Positions 34,848 to 44,322 of a stretch of DNA of 64,000 nucleotides are shown here, piece by piece. The position numbers and the translations under genes are program-made. The DNA comes from Erysipelotrichaceae bacterium (lineage in GTDB: Bacteria > Bacillota_I > Bacilli_A > Erysipelotrichales > Erysipelotrichaceae): positions 1 to 64,000 of the forward strand of contig JAISTR010000012.1 in the NCBI GenBank assembly GCA_031272515.1, in the 5' to 3' direction. The stretch's first letter is position 1. Each line of letters begins with the position of its first letter. Under the pieces are notes generated by a model. The model did not search any database. It was not told where the DNA came from and was given only the letters and a program-made list of their open reading frames with translations.

Positions 34848-35641
34848 TCGTCCCCCAGCGGTTCTTCCCCTTCTTGGCCGCCTTCATCCAAACCGCCATT
34901 GTCGTCCGGCTGGTTGTTATCCGGATAAACCGGTACATTGGGATTGGAAACATCAGATTCCTCCACGCTCCAGTCGTAATTGTCGTCCTTGCCTTCCAAA
35001 ATTTCAGTCAAAGGCCCGGATTCCGGGACTTTTTTCTTAAACAGGTCCACGGTTTCAACGACGTTGTTGAGGCTCTCCTTATGGGTATAGGTCGCCAGGA
35101 CCGCATTGTGGTTGACCCGGCAGGAGCGCACGATCGCAAAGAGATAATTGATGACATTGGGCAAAGCGGAAATCGGGACGTCGCATTTGAATTCAAAGTA
35201 ATCGGTCCACAAATAGAGCAGGTAGGTGTTGCTGCCGCTCTTGGAGATATACATCGCATATTTTACAATCTGCTTGTTGTAATCGGTAAAGGTCCCTTCC
35301 TTGCGGTAGAGCACATTGCTGCTCACCGGCGAGGGCAAGGTGGTTTCCAGCGGATAGTAGCGGTTGGCCACCACCGCAGAGACATTGAGGGTCATCAAGA
35401 CCATATTGTTTTCCACTTCCAAAACCACCGAGGTCTCGGTGGATTCCTTCTTGCCGACATTCAAAGGCAAATAATAGGAGTAGAAGGACTTGTGCTGATT
35501 CTGGCTGGGGTATGCCGCCACGGCCAAAGCGCTTTGAATCGTTTGATCCAAAACGGTTTTCAGATTATCTTCATTGACGCCGCAGCCGGTCAGTATTGAC
35601 AAAAGCAGCCCGGCGATCAGAATCTTAATCATGCGCTTCAT
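34844..35641 (-). CDS. Hypothetical lipoprotein with acidic tail
   Basis: 265 residues. Lipoprotein signal MKRMIKILIAGLLLSILTGC (cysteine at 20). The mature domain is a mixed alpha/beta fold with YYLPLNVGKKESTETSVVLEVE and a helical end; the last 45 residues are acidic and Gly/Asn/Pro-rich (disordered). No family recognised. It starts inside the trmB gene (17-base overlap) and overlaps ytpR by 4 bases, so it is translated as part of the chain from pnp to dacA. Confidence 0.78.
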   Translation of the reverse strand: MKRMIKILIAGLLLSILTGCGVNEDNLKTVLDQTIQSALAVAAYPSQNQHKSFYSYYLPLNVGKKESTETSVVLEVENNMVLMTLNVSAVVANRYYPLETTLPSPVSSNVLYRKEGTFTDYNKQIVKYAMYISKSGSNTYLLYLWTDYFEFKCDVPISALPNVINYLFAIVRSCRVNHNAVLATYTHKESLNNVVETVDLFKKKVPESGPLTEILEGKDDNYDWSVEESDVSNPNVPVYPDNNQPDDNGGLDEGGQEGEEPLGDE

Positions 35642-36278
35642 GTAGACCCCCGCTGCGATGGCATTTCACCCGGTAGATCGGCTTACCCAGCGAAACGAAT
35701 TTCGCTTCATATTCGCTGATTGCCTCTTCCTGATGCGGCTCTTGGCGATAATCGAGATCAACCTCGCAAAAGCGCCAGCCAGCCTGGGAAAGTTCACACA
35801 GGGAGAATTCAAAATAAGCCTGGTTATCTGTCTTCAGGATGAGAGTGCCATCCTCACCCAATATTTTATCATATCTTTGTAAAAAGCGAAAATGCGCCAG
35901 CCGCCGTTTGGCGTGGTGCTTTTTGGGCCAGGGATCGGTGAAATTCAGATGGATCACATCCACTTCCCCTTTTGCAAACCACTCCTCCAGCTCTGCCGCA
36001 TCGCCCAAAATCCAGCGGCGGTTGGCCTGCAACTGCAGGTCTTTCTTCAGGGCGGTTGCGGAAACGTTTTTATCCTTCTCAATCGCCAGCCAGCCCTCAT
36101 CCGGAACCATCTCTGACATCTTGAGCCACCAGTCCCCTTTCCCGGAGCCGATCTCAATATGCAATACACTAGAGCCCAAGAGCTCTTTCCATTTGCCTTT
36201 GTAGTTTTGCGGATCGCGGATACAGTCCGGGCGTTCGCTTAAATAAGCGAGCGCCCAGGGTTTGTTGCGCATTCTCAT
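35625..36278 (-). CDS. trmB: tRNA (guanine-N7)-methyltransferase TrmB
   Basis: 217 residues. SAM-binding motif HIEIGSGKGDW near 41, the acidic end of strand 2 (AIEKDKN) and the family signature NFTDPWPKKHHAKRRL near 111 are intact. N-terminus MRMRNKPWA is typical. Makes m7G46 in tRNA variable loops. Start overlaps the stop of pepV by 4 bases. Confidence 0.95.
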   Translation of the reverse strand: MRMRNKPWALAYLSERPDCIRDPQNYKGKWKELLGSSVLHIEIGSGKGDWWLKMSEMVPDEGWLAIEKDKNVSATALKKDLQLQANRRWILGDAAELEEWFAKGEVDVIHLNFTDPWPKKHHAKRRLAHFRFLQRYDKILGEDGTLILKTDNQAYFEFSLCELSQAGWRFCEVDLDYRQEPHQEEAISEYEAKFVSLGKPIYRVKCHRSGGLHEAHD

Positions 36279-37651
36279 TTGGACAGCTGCTCGATTGCCT
36301 CTCCATAAATCGCGCAGGCATCCAGCAAATCCTGGATCCTGGCGGCTTCATCGGGTCCATGAATGACACCGACAAATTCCGGAACCGGCCGGTTGGTAAA
36401 CTCCGGTCCGAAGGCAACGAAATTATCAAACACCTTGGCATAGGTTCCCCCACCCATCGTTAATGGCGGTGAGAAGGTATCCCCGGTATGCTTGCGGTAA
36501 ATCTCAATCAGGGTGGACACCAGCGGTCCGCTGGGGTCTACAAACAAAGGCTTGCCTATCCGTTTGGCTTCCACTACAAAGGGCCAGCCGGCTTTTTTCA
36601 CCGCTGCTTGCGCTCTTTTTACCAGCTCTTCGCCCGTCACATCGTTGGGGAAGCGGATGTCCAGAATCGCCTCCTGCTTATTCTTCGCAAAGCGAATGAT
36701 GCCCAGGTTCATGGTCAGAAAGCCCATATGCATGCCATTGACATCGATGTCCAAGCCGCTGCCCCGCCAATCATTCAGGGCAGCCGCATAGCCCTTGGCC
36801 ACTTCATCATCATAGGCAGAACCGACAAAGTTCAAAAGATGCCAGGCGGCATTGACACCCAGGTAGGGCGTGGAGGCATGGGCGGAGCGGCCGGTGATAG
36901 AATAGCAGCTCTTGTCCCCTTTTGCCTCGCTGCTTCCGCTTAAGCGGTTGGCGCTCAGATAAAAATCAAACAGTTGTTTCTTAAGGGGCGCATCCACCAG
37001 GACACTGGCCTGGCCGATTACGACATTGGGGCGCTCGCCGGCATTGAGCTCTTCAATCACACTGGGTTTTTCGCCAGACAACAAGAGCCCCAGTCCGCCC
37101 TTCTCCCCATAGATGACCGGAAAGTCGGAGTCCGGGGTAAAGCCAATGCTGGGAATCGGCGCATGATCGCGGTAATAGCGCATGCAGCGCATGCCGCTCT
37201 CCTCATCGCAGCCGACAATCAGATAGATTTTCTTGCTGGGTTTAAAGCCGTGTTCCTTGAGGATCCGCAGGGCGGTATAAGCCGCCAGGGTCGGTCCCTT
37301 GTCATCCATGGTTCCCCGGCCAAAGAGATAGCCTTCCCGCTCGACAACCTTCCAGGGGTCATAATGCCAGCCGTCTCCCGGCGGCACCACATCCAAGTGG
37401 CCCAGAATCCCGACAATCTCTTCCCCTTCCCCATACTCGATGATGCCGGCATAGCCATCCACATCCGTGACCTTAAAGCCATCCCGGCGGCCTAAATCGA
37501 GCATATAATCCAAAGCTTCGCGCACCTTTGTCCCAAAGGGCGCGCCGGCTTTGGCATCGTCTTCATCCAAGAGCGAAGGGATGGCAATAATCCCCTTCAA
37601 ATCAGAAATCAGTTCTGCTTCTTTGGCTTTCGCCATCTTGTCCCAATCCAT
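36275..37651 (-). CDS. pepV: Dipeptidase PepV (M20 family)
   Basis: 458 residues. M20 zinc dipeptidase with ligands in GILGHLDVVPPGDGW near 83, the bridging Asp in FGRGTMDDKGP near 115 and the Glu pair in GCDEESGM near 150; the long lid domain and C-terminal TMGGGTYAK with the last His/Gly ligands fit PepV/Sapep. Cleaves dipeptides, including beta-Ala-dipeptides. Three ATG codons stand in a row; I take the third (37651), six bases after AAGGAGG. Adds to the five peptidases encoded elsewhere in the window. Confidence 0.92.
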   Translation of the reverse strand: MDWDKMAKAKEAELISDLKGIIAIPSLLDEDDAKAGAPFGTKVREALDYMLDLGRRDGFKVTDVDGYAGIIEYGEGEEIVGILGHLDVVPPGDGWHYDPWKVVEREGYLFGRGTMDDKGPTLAAYTALRILKEHGFKPSKKIYLIVGCDEESGMRCMRYYRDHAPIPSIGFTPDSDFPVIYGEKGGLGLLLSGEKPSVIEELNAGERPNVVIGQASVLVDAPLKKQLFDFYLSANRLSGSSEAKGDKSCYSITGRSAHASTPYLGVNAAWHLLNFVGSAYDDEVAKGYAAALNDWRGSGLDIDVNGMHMGFLTMNLGIIRFAKNKQEAILDIRFPNDVTGEELVKRAQAAVKKAGWPFVVEAKRIGKPLFVDPSGPLVSTLIEIYRKHTGDTFSPPLTMGGGTYAKVFDNFVAFGPEFTNRPVPEFVGVIHGPDEAARIQDLLDACAIYGEAIEQLSK

Positions 37652-37653
37652 CA

Positions 37654-39417
37654 TCATCCTCCTTCGCCCAATAAGGGCAATAACTGCGCAATCATTGCCT
37701 TGACTTCTGCCAGGGAAGCCTGCCAGAACTGTTTGCGGGTGACATCCATCCCCGCCATCATGGCAACATCCTCACAGCTGGCCACGGTCGTGGCTTTGAG
37801 CAGCTTCTTGTATTTGGGGACAAAGTCCGCCCCCTCTTTGCGGTATTGATTGTATAAGCCCAAAGCAAACAGGCCGCCGTAGGCATAGGGAAAATTATAG
37901 AAATTCAATGAGGCACTGTAGTAGTGCGACTTGGCAATCCAGGCAAAGGGATGCAGAAAGTCCGCATCCAAACCCTCGCCATAGGCTTTTTTCTGGGCTT
38001 CCACCATGATTTCTTCTAACATTGGCGCAAACAGGAATTCTTCCTTGCGGCGCGCAAACACCTCTGATTCAAACAGGAAGCGGGAATAGATATCCACCAC
38101 AATCTGGGTCAGATCACAAAGCGTCGCATCCAAGAGCTTCAGCTGCTCCTGTTTCCCGGCTTCTCTCAAGGCCGCATTTTTGACAATTGTCTCACAGAAG
38201 GTTGAAGCGGTTTCCGCGACCGGCATCGTGTAGTCGGTATTGAGAATCGACTGGTCTTGAATCTGCTGGCCATGGAAGGCGTGTCCCAATTCATGGGCCA
38301 GGGTGATGACATCCCCCAGCTCATAGTCGTAGTTGGTTAAAATCCGGCTTTGTTTCACAAAGGGCATATTGGCGCAGAAGGCGCCGCCCACCTTGTTTTT
38401 ACGGGGGAAGAAGTCAATCCAGTTCTCTTCAAAGGCGGTCTTGGCCATGTCCGCCAGCTCAGCGTCAAAAGAGCCGAAATTCGCCACGATAAAGTCTTTG
38501 GCGTCTTGTAGTTCATAGCGCTTTTCCGCCTTGCCAAGGGGCGCAAACAGGTCGTAAAACGGCAAGCCGCCAAAGTGTCCAAGATAGCGGGCTTTCGCCT
38601 TGAGATAGCGCTGAAACGCAGGCAGCGCTTCGCGTATAGCCTCCCACAGGGCATCCAGGGTCTCTTTCTTTAAGCGGGAGCGCTGCAGGGTCATCGCCAG
38701 CGGCGAATCATAGCCGCGGGCACTGCTCATCAGGTTTACTTCCCCTTTGAGGGAATTCAGGCTGAAGGCGACGGCATCCTTGATTTTCTCATACGATGCC
38801 AGCTCCGCTTCGTAGGCCTCCTTGCGCACGGTTGCATCGTCGCTGTAAGCCAGGTTTCTTACCTGGCTCAAAGGCAGCTTTTCACCCCGGTACTCCACTT
38901 GCAGGGTGGAGGTCAGATAGCTCTGCAGGTCCTCCCAGTTGCTGGAGCCGTTGACGCGCAGTTTCGCCGCCAGGATCTCTTCCTTTTCGCTGAGCTTGTA
39001 GCGGTCGTTTTCCTGGATTTCCTTTAGGATGAAAAGATGCTCTTTCACCTGTTCGCTCTGTTCACTCAACTCTTCAAGGTTTTGCTTGCTGATCCAGGCA
39101 TCCACAACTGTCAAAGGCCCGGTCATGCCGGTCAAAAGGGTCTGGTAGCGGCCCAGCCAGTTGACAACTTCGCTGTCCGCGGTATTGACAGACTGGCGCA
39201 GGGAAAGATAAGTTCCCATGCGCCAGATTAAAAGATACAGGTCATTTTCAAAGGTCAAAATGGATTTCAGGGTTTCCAGCGGCGACTTTTGTTCTAAGTT
39301 ATCCGCCAGTACCTGCGCCATCTCAATGCGCGCACCCAGCTTTTTGAAATCACTTTGGAAGGCTTCGCTGTCGATTCCCGGATACAGGACATCCAGGTTC
39401 CATTCACCCTTGTTCAT
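37654..39417 (-). CDS. pepF: Oligoendopeptidase F (M3B)
   Basis: 587-residue cytosolic zinc metallopeptidase of the thimet family. HExxH motif in TLAHELGHAFHG near 380 with the third ligand in VAETASTFCE 26 residues later. The N-terminus NKGEWNLDVLYPGID is typical. Cleaves medium-size peptides. The ATG at 39417 lies one base after the pnp stop codon (TAG-T-ATG) and has almost no ribosome site of its own, so translation is probably coupled to pnp; a longer reading would place 43 residues over the pnp end. Confidence 0.93.
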   Translation of the reverse strand: MNKGEWNLDVLYPGIDSEAFQSDFKKLGARIEMAQVLADNLEQKSPLETLKSILTFENDLYLLIWRMGTYLSLRQSVNTADSEVVNWLGRYQTLLTGMTGPLTVVDAWISKQNLEELSEQSEQVKEHLFILKEIQENDRYKLSEKEEILAAKLRVNGSSNWEDLQSYLTSTLQVEYRGEKLPLSQVRNLAYSDDATVRKEAYEAELASYEKIKDAVAFSLNSLKGEVNLMSSARGYDSPLAMTLQRSRLKKETLDALWEAIREALPAFQRYLKAKARYLGHFGGLPFYDLFAPLGKAEKRYELQDAKDFIVANFGSFDAELADMAKTAFEENWIDFFPRKNKVGGAFCANMPFVKQSRILTNYDYELGDVITLAHELGHAFHGQQIQDQSILNTDYTMPVAETASTFCETIVKNAALREAGKQEQLKLLDATLCDLTQIVVDIYSRFLFESEVFARRKEEFLFAPMLEEIMVEAQKKAYGEGLDADFLHPFAWIAKSHYYSASLNFYNFPYAYGGLFALGLYNQYRKEGADFVPKYKKLLKATTVASCEDVAMMAGMDVTRKQFWQASLAEVKAMIAQLLPLLGEGG

Positions 39418-39418
39418 A

Positions 39419-41596
39419 CTATTTCTTGAAGGAGGAGCGGTGGAATCCCTTCCCTTTGCCGGAATCGCTCTCGCGTGGGCTGCTTTGCCCTTCTTCTTTG
39501 GGCAGTAAAGCCTTGGCCGAAACATTGACCCGGCCCTTCTCATCAATTTCCATTACTTTGACCTTGATGATATCGCCCATCTTCAGGACATCCTCCGGTT
39601 TTTCCACCCGCCGGTTGGCAATTTTGGAGACATGCAAAAGTCCGTCGGTTCCCGGGAACAGTTCCACAAAGGCCCCGAACTTCTCCATGCGCACGACTTT
39701 GGCATCATAGATCTCGCCGACCTTCGCCACGCGCACGATGTTTTCAATCATCGCTTTCGCCTTGTCGATGCTGGACAGATCCATGTGGTAGATCGTCACC
39801 CGGCCGTCGTCTTCAATATCAATTTTCACATTGTCGCAATCGGCGATAATCTGGTTGATAACCTTGCCGCCGGTGCCGATGACATCGCGGATCTTGTCTA
39901 CTTCAATATTCATTTGGGCAATCTTGGGAGCATACTTGGAGACGGTCGGACGCACTGCCGGAATCGCCGCAAGCATGTTTGCCATAATCTCTTTGCGGGC
40001 GCGCTTGGCCTGGGCCAGCGCCTCGCTCAAGATATCCTTGTTGATGCCTTCAATCTTGATATCCATCTGCAAAGCCGTAATCCCAGCATCGGTGCCGGCG
40101 ACCTTAAAGTCCATGTCACCGAAGTGGTCTTCCATCCCCTGGATATCGGTCAAAACGGTATAGTGGTCACCCCAGGTGACCAGGCCCATGGCGATGCCCG
40201 CCACCGGTGCCTTGATCGGTACCCCGGCTGCCATCAAAGACATCGAGCCGGCGCAGATGGAAGCCTGGGAGGAGGAACCGTTGGATTCCAGCACTTCCGC
40301 TACGACGCGGATGGCATAGGGGAATTCCTCTTCACTGGGCAGTACCTGCAACAAGGCCCGCTCGCCCAGCGCCCCATGGCCGATTTCCCGGCGTCCCGGG
40401 GAACCCATGCGTCCGGTTTCCCCGACCGAATACGGCGGGAAGTTGTAGTGGTGCATGAAACGCTTGAATTCCATATCCGAGAGGTCATCGATGATCTGGG
40501 TATCGTTCATCGGCCCCAGGGTTGTAACTGAGAGCACCTGGGTTTCACCTCTGGTAAACATGGCAGAGCCATGCACCCTAGGCAGGATATCCACCTGCGA
40601 GTCCAGCGGTCTGAGTTCTTCTATGCCCCGTCCGTCCGGACGGATCTTTTCCACCGAGATCAAACGTCTGACTTCCGTCGCCACAATCAGGTGACAGACT
40701 TCCTTGACCTGTTTGATCGCTTTTTCTTTTTGTTTTTCAGTATCATATTCACGGTCTTCAAACAGCTTGACCATCTCATCGGTAATCTCGTCAATCTTGC
40801 CATAGCGCTCCAGCTTTTCCTTGATGCGCACCGCTTCTTCCAGGCGCGCCTGGGCGACTACCCGGACTTCCTTGTCCAAATCAGGGTCGACCTGATAGAG
40901 CACGATTTCCATCTTTTCCTTCGCGCACTTGGCGATGATTTCATTCTGGAACACACAGAGCTTTCGGATGTATTCATGCCCCAGCATGAGTGCTTCCAGC
41001 ATCAGCTCTTCACTGACTTCCTTGGCGCCGGCCTCCACCATGTTGATGGCCTTCTCGGTCCCGGCGACCGAAAGATGAATCAGGGATTTCTCCAATTGTT
41101 CCACCGACGGATTGATGACAAATTCGCCATCCACATAGCCGACAATCACGCCGGCAATCGGTCCGTTGAAGGGAATGTCGGAAATGCACAGGGCCAGCGA
41201 ACTTCCCAGCATGCCGCTCATTTCCGGGGTGCAGTCATTGTCCACCGATAAAGCGGTGTTGACCACCTGTACTTCATTGCGGAAGCCTTCCGCAAACAAA
41301 GGCCGCAGTGTGCGGTCAATCAAACGCGACGTCAGGGTCGCATGTTCTGTGGGACGTCCCTCCCGGCGCAGAAAGCCGCCCGGAATCTTTCCTACAGAAT
41401 ACAGTTTTTCCTCAAACGACACCGTCAGAGGAAAGAAGTCGGAGTCTTTTGCGACTTTGGAAGCTGTGGCAGTGGATAAAATTGCGGTTTCACCAAACCG
41501 CACCAATACGGATCCTCCTGCCTGTTTCGCCATCTCGCCGGTCTCTACCACTAGAGTCCGTCCGCAAAGTTCCATCGAAAATACTTGCTTTGCCAT
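39419..41596 (-). CDS. pnp: Polynucleotide phosphorylase
   Basis: 725 residues in the full order: RNase PH domain 1, helical linker, RNase PH domain 2 ([36 protein letters not shown] near 325), KH domain ([13 protein letters not shown] near 567) and S1 domain ([20 protein letters not shown] near 640), then a short basic tail. 3'-5' phosphorolytic exoribonuclease of mRNA decay. First gene of the chain pnp-pepF-pepV-trmB and on to dacA; rpsO, its usual neighbour, is not here. SD GAGGTGAAAA. Confidence 0.97.
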   Translation of the reverse strand: MAKQVFSMELCGRTLVVETGEMAKQAGGSVLVRFGETAILSTATASKVAKDSDFFPLTVSFEEKLYSVGKIPGGFLRREGRPTEHATLTSRLIDRTLRPLFAEGFRNEVQVVNTALSVDNDCTPEMSGMLGSSLALCISDIPFNGPIAGVIVGYVDGEFVINPSVEQLEKSLIHLSVAGTEKAINMVEAGAKEVSEELMLEALMLGHEYIRKLCVFQNEIIAKCAKEKMEIVLYQVDPDLDKEVRVVAQARLEEAVRIKEKLERYGKIDEITDEMVKLFEDREYDTEKQKEKAIKQVKEVCHLIVATEVRRLISVEKIRPDGRGIEELRPLDSQVDILPRVHGSAMFTRGETQVLSVTTLGPMNDTQIIDDLSDMEFKRFMHHYNFPPYSVGETGRMGSPGRREIGHGALGERALLQVLPSEEEFPYAIRVVAEVLESNGSSSQASICAGSMSLMAAGVPIKAPVAGIAMGLVTWGDHYTVLTDIQGMEDHFGDMDFKVAGTDAGITALQMDIKIEGINKDILSEALAQAKRARKEIMANMLAAIPAVRPTVSKYAPKIAQMNIEVDKIRDVIGTGGKVINQIIADCDNVKIDIEDDGRVTIYHMDLSSIDKAKAMIENIVRVAKVGEIYDAKVVRMEKFGAFVELFPGTDGLLHVSKIANRRVEKPEDVLKMGDIIKVKVMEIDEKGRVNVSAKALLPKEEGQSSPRESDSGKGKGFHRSSFKK

Positions 41597-41623
41597 TTTT
41601 CACCTCATATTTTTAACCTAATA

Positions 41624-41632
41624 ATCATATCA
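41624..41632 (-). promoter_or_regulatory. Extended -10 promoter of the pnp chain
   Basis: TGATATGAT on the minus strand, 28 bases upstream of the pnp start. No convincing -35 box at 17 bases. Confidence 0.55.
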
Positions 41633-41666
41633 TAAAAGGTGATTCTTGCATAAAAAAACTGAAAAT

Positions 41667-41698
41667 TCCGGGGATTGAAGAAAAAACCCGGAAAACCG
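41667..41698 (-). terminator. GC-rich hairpins between the PASTA gene and pnp
   Basis: The minus strand reads TTCCGGG...CCCGGAA with a 13-base T-rich loop, and a small alternative hairpin CCGG-TTTT-CCGG; a T-run follows soon after. It comes after the main terminator of the PASTA gene and may be a back-up or a mutually exclusive pair. Confidence 0.45.
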
Positions 41699-41737
41699 GT
41701 ACCGCTTGCCTGCTGTCATCGCCTGTTTTATATAAAG

Positions 41738-41766
41738 AAAAAGCCCTGCCAGCGGGCAGAGCTTTT
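41738..41766 (-). terminator. Terminator of the PASTA protein gene
   Basis: On the minus strand AAAGCTCTGCC-CGCT-GGCAGGGCTTTTT, a stem of 10-11 bp with G-U pairing and a five-T tail, 9 bases past the stop. Confidence 0.85.
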
Positions 41767-41774
41767 GTTCTTTG

Positions 41775-43397
41775 TTATTTTCCGATGGTAATCACGATGG
41801 ACTGATCCAGGGGATATTCTAAGCCGGCCTGTAAGGTATTGCCAGCGCTGTCCTTGACGGAAATGATGGTGTAGTACTTGTTGGCACCATTGCCGATGTT
41901 GGTGATGGTGACATTGGTGAAGCCGCGGGCAGCCAAATCGCTGGCAATCGCATCCTTGGGATTGGCGGTGGCATTGGGGTACTGGGCCGGGTAATCCGGC
42001 AGCTTCTGCCCCATCTTGACATAGATAATTACCTTGGAGCCCAAAGCCAAATCGGTTCCGGCTGCCGGGGACTGCTTATAGATGACCCCGCCGTCGCTGC
42101 TGCTGGTGGCGCAGCCGGAATGGTCACTGAGGGTACAGGGACCGCAGATCATCTCCAAAGCATAACCCTGCATCGTTACCGTCTTGGTGGTAAAATCGAC
42201 GTAGTTGGGCACCGGATTGGCCGCCACTGTTGGTGCTCCCTTGCTAACAACCACAGTGATGGTCTTGTTGGTATTGTCGATGGTCTGCATCGCCGGAATC
42301 ACCGATCCAGCTGAAATTTCACTGGAATTGGCCTCCACCGTCTTCAAAGTCCAGCCAGCGCCATGAGCATTGGCATCCTCGATCTTGGCCTTGACGCTCT
42401 CCAGGGTGCCGCTGTAGGTCTCCGGGACAAACAGACCCTTGGATATGGTATAGGTAATCACCCCGTTTTTGTCGAGGGTGCCGCTTTTGGGCTCTTGGGT
42501 CAGGATCGTGTCCTTCGCCACTGACGAGTAGCTGTAGCCGCCTTCTTTTATGCTCAAACCCTGGCTTTGTGCCCAGGCACTCAGCTCACTCAAAGATTTG
42601 TTTTCATAGTTGACCAGCGTGACCTTGGAATCATCCGGTCCGGAGGACACAATGACATTGATGGTCGTGCCAACCTCCAGCGACCCGGTTTTCTCCTGGC
42701 TCATGATCTGCCCGCTGGGGGCTGTCGTGCTGTATTGGTAGGAGATGTTGAGGACCAGTTTGGCCCCTTCCGCATTCAGGGCATTGACTTCGCTGTTGAG
42801 TACGGAAAGCTGCTGTCCGACATGGCTCTTGAGCTCCGGCTTGCCATTGGAGAAGGTCACATCCAGCTGGGTTGCCTGGCTGAGGTCCGGGGCATCCGCC
42901 ACCGCTGTGACCACCTGTCCCTGCGGTATGGAGTCATTATAGATATAGCTCTTTTGAATCAGAACCTTGATTTCATTGTCATTGAGCCAGTTGCGCACCT
43001 CGATTTCGGTTTTCCCTTCGAGTTCCTTGACCGGATAGGTCTCCCCCTCAATGCGGGTGCTGATGCCGCTGGCAGCGGCGGCGGTCTGGCCGCCCTGGGA
43101 AATCACAAAGATGATTTGGGTTTCACTGGTGATGACAGAACCCGGACGCACATTCTGGGATACGACATAGTCCTGATGGATCGTTTCATTGGGAGCGTAC
43201 TGCCATTCGACCGTCAGACTGTTCTGTTTTGCCCACTGTTCCACTTCCACTAAGCTGGTATTGAAAAAGTCCGGCATCAAGAGCTGATTGCGGCGATTAA
43301 CCAAAGGAATCATCAAAAGCGCAACCAAAATGACTTCGGCCATCAAAACGATGAGAAGTTTACGCCAATCCAGTTTCTCGAGGATGGTTAAAATCAT
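41775..43397 (-). CDS. Membrane-anchored PASTA-repeat protein without kinase domain
   Basis: 540 residues. One membrane helix near the N-terminus (about 14-32) with a short cytosolic start, then about seven PASTA-like repeats of 60-75 residues; each has the pattern x-V-P-D/Y... helix ...Y...VxxQ-x-P-x-x-G... ending in VxVxxSxG (for example VISQGG, VSSGPD, ISKG, VVSKGAP). PASTA domains bind muropeptides or peptidoglycan strands. PrkC/Stk kinases and PBP2x carry such repeats, but here no kinase or transpeptidase is present. Repeat six has a cysteine cluster (CGPC, then SGC). Own promoter and terminator. Role likely in cell wall sensing or attachment. Confidence 0.82.
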   Translation of the reverse strand: MILTILEKLDWRKLLIVLMAEVILVALLMIPLVNRRNQLLMPDFFNTSLVEVEQWAKQNSLTVEWQYAPNETIHQDYVVSQNVRPGSVITSETQIIFVISQGGQTAAAASGISTRIEGETYPVKELEGKTEIEVRNWLNDNEIKVLIQKSYIYNDSIPQGQVVTAVADAPDLSQATQLDVTFSNGKPELKSHVGQQLSVLNSEVNALNAEGAKLVLNISYQYSTTAPSGQIMSQEKTGSLEVGTTINVIVSSGPDDSKVTLVNYENKSLSELSAWAQSQGLSIKEGGYSYSSVAKDTILTQEPKSGTLDKNGVITYTISKGLFVPETYSGTLESVKAKIEDANAHGAGWTLKTVEANSSEISAGSVIPAMQTIDNTNKTITVVVSKGAPTVAANPVPNYVDFTTKTVTMQGYALEMICGPCTLSDHSGCATSSSDGGVIYKQSPAAGTDLALGSKVIIYVKMGQKLPDYPAQYPNATANPKDAIASDLAARGFTNVTITNIGNGANKYYTIISVKDSAGNTLQAGLEYPLDQSIVITIGK

Positions 43398-43428
43398 CAG
43401 TTCTACCCCCGCTCCTTGTTCAAGGTTT

Positions 43429-43457
43429 ATTGTAGCGAAAAGCCAAAACCTTGTAAA
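43429..43457 (-). promoter_or_regulatory. Promoter of the PASTA protein gene
   Basis: TTTACA (43452-43457), 17 bases, TACAAT (43429-43434) on the minus strand; start near 43422. Confidence 0.65.
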
Positions 43458-43595
43458 TGAAATATCACGATAAATCCCCCATTATTGCGCATTTCACACA
43501 ATTGTGCGTCATTGTTTTTCAATTGTGGTTTGTTTTTTTGTGAAATTGAAAAGAAATGGTTTCCCCGGTATATTTTTGCGTTTTCCCCTTTCAAA

Positions 43596-43625
43596 CCAAA
43601 AGAAAGCGGGATGTCAAGTCCCGCT
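43596..43625 (-). terminator. Terminator of the guanylate-kinase-like gene
   Basis: AGCGGGA-CTTGACA-TCCCGCT followed by TTCTTTT on the minus strand, about 45 bases after the stop. Confidence 0.8.
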
Positions 43626-43669
43626 GTTGGCTGTCTTATATTACTGGTGCCGTGTTTTTTGCTATTGGC

Positions 43670-44236
43670 TTATTGCGCCAGCGCCTCTTTCACCGTCTTT
43701 AAAATAAAAGCCGCTGCTTCCTTGGGCTGATCCGCCTGTACCGTATAGCGGAATAAGGGGGCAAGCTCCATTTCCATCCGAGCCTTGGCCAGCCGCTCGT
43801 CAATCGAGAAGGCATTGTCCTTGTAGCGCTCGTGCAGCTGCTTTTCCAGCTCATCCAAAGACTTGGGCATCACAAAGAAGGCGATGGCTTCCGGCCGGAT
43901 CAGCTTGATCTGCCCCACCCCCTGCGCTTCCACCTCAATCAGGACATTGGTGCCTTTGTCAATCAGAAAGTCGATCTGCTGAATGGGGGTTCCATAGTAG
44001 TAGCCGTTAACCTGGGTAAATTCCAAGAGTTCCTTCTCCTTGACCGCCTGGGCAAAGCGTTCATAGGAAACAAAGTAATAGTCCTTGCCGTTTGTTTCAT
44101 TGGCTTTTTTGGGCCTTGTGGTCATGGATACGGAATAAAACAGATTCAGCTGTTTGTCTTTGAGTACCAGGTCGCGGATTTTCTGTTTTCCCACCGAGCT
44201 GGCTCCCGATAATACAACAATGAGTCCCTTGGTCAT
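43670..44236 (-). CDS. Guanylate kinase-like protein with altered P-loop
   Basis: 188 residues over the whole guanylate kinase fold. The GMP-binding parts are present (SMTTRPKKANETNGKDYYF, then YYYGTPIQQIDFLIDKGTNVLIEVEAQG), but the P-loop reads G11-ASSV-G-K17-Q-K-I instead of GPSGxGK[GS]T, so the hydroxyl residue that holds Mg-ATP is gone, and one Arg of the GMP site is Lys. It may be a weak enzyme, a GMP-binding paralog, or the only Gmk with relaxed P-loop. It is not next to rpoZ or priA as gmk usually is. SD GGAGGTGTTCT before the ATG at 44236. Confidence 0.8.
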   Translation of the reverse strand: MTKGLIVVLSGASSVGKQKIRDLVLKDKQLNLFYSVSMTTRPKKANETNGKDYYFVSYERFAQAVKEKELLEFTQVNGYYYGTPIQQIDFLIDKGTNVLIEVEAQGVGQIKLIRPEAIAFFVMPKSLDELEKQLHERYKDNAFSIDERLAKARMEMELAPLFRYTVQADQPKEAAAFILKTVKEALAQ

Positions 44237-44322
44237 AGAACACCTCCATTACGGCTTTACAAGCATATTATAGCGCAAAAAACTGCGGTCAAGACTGCCA
44301 TTTTTCTGGCAGCGCTTTCGTT

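Noticed and set aside
44267-44292. Promoter TTGACC/TATAAT in front of the guanylate-kinase-like gene
   Set aside because: Both boxes are good but only 14 bases apart, too short for a normal sigma-A promoter; kept out of the feature list.
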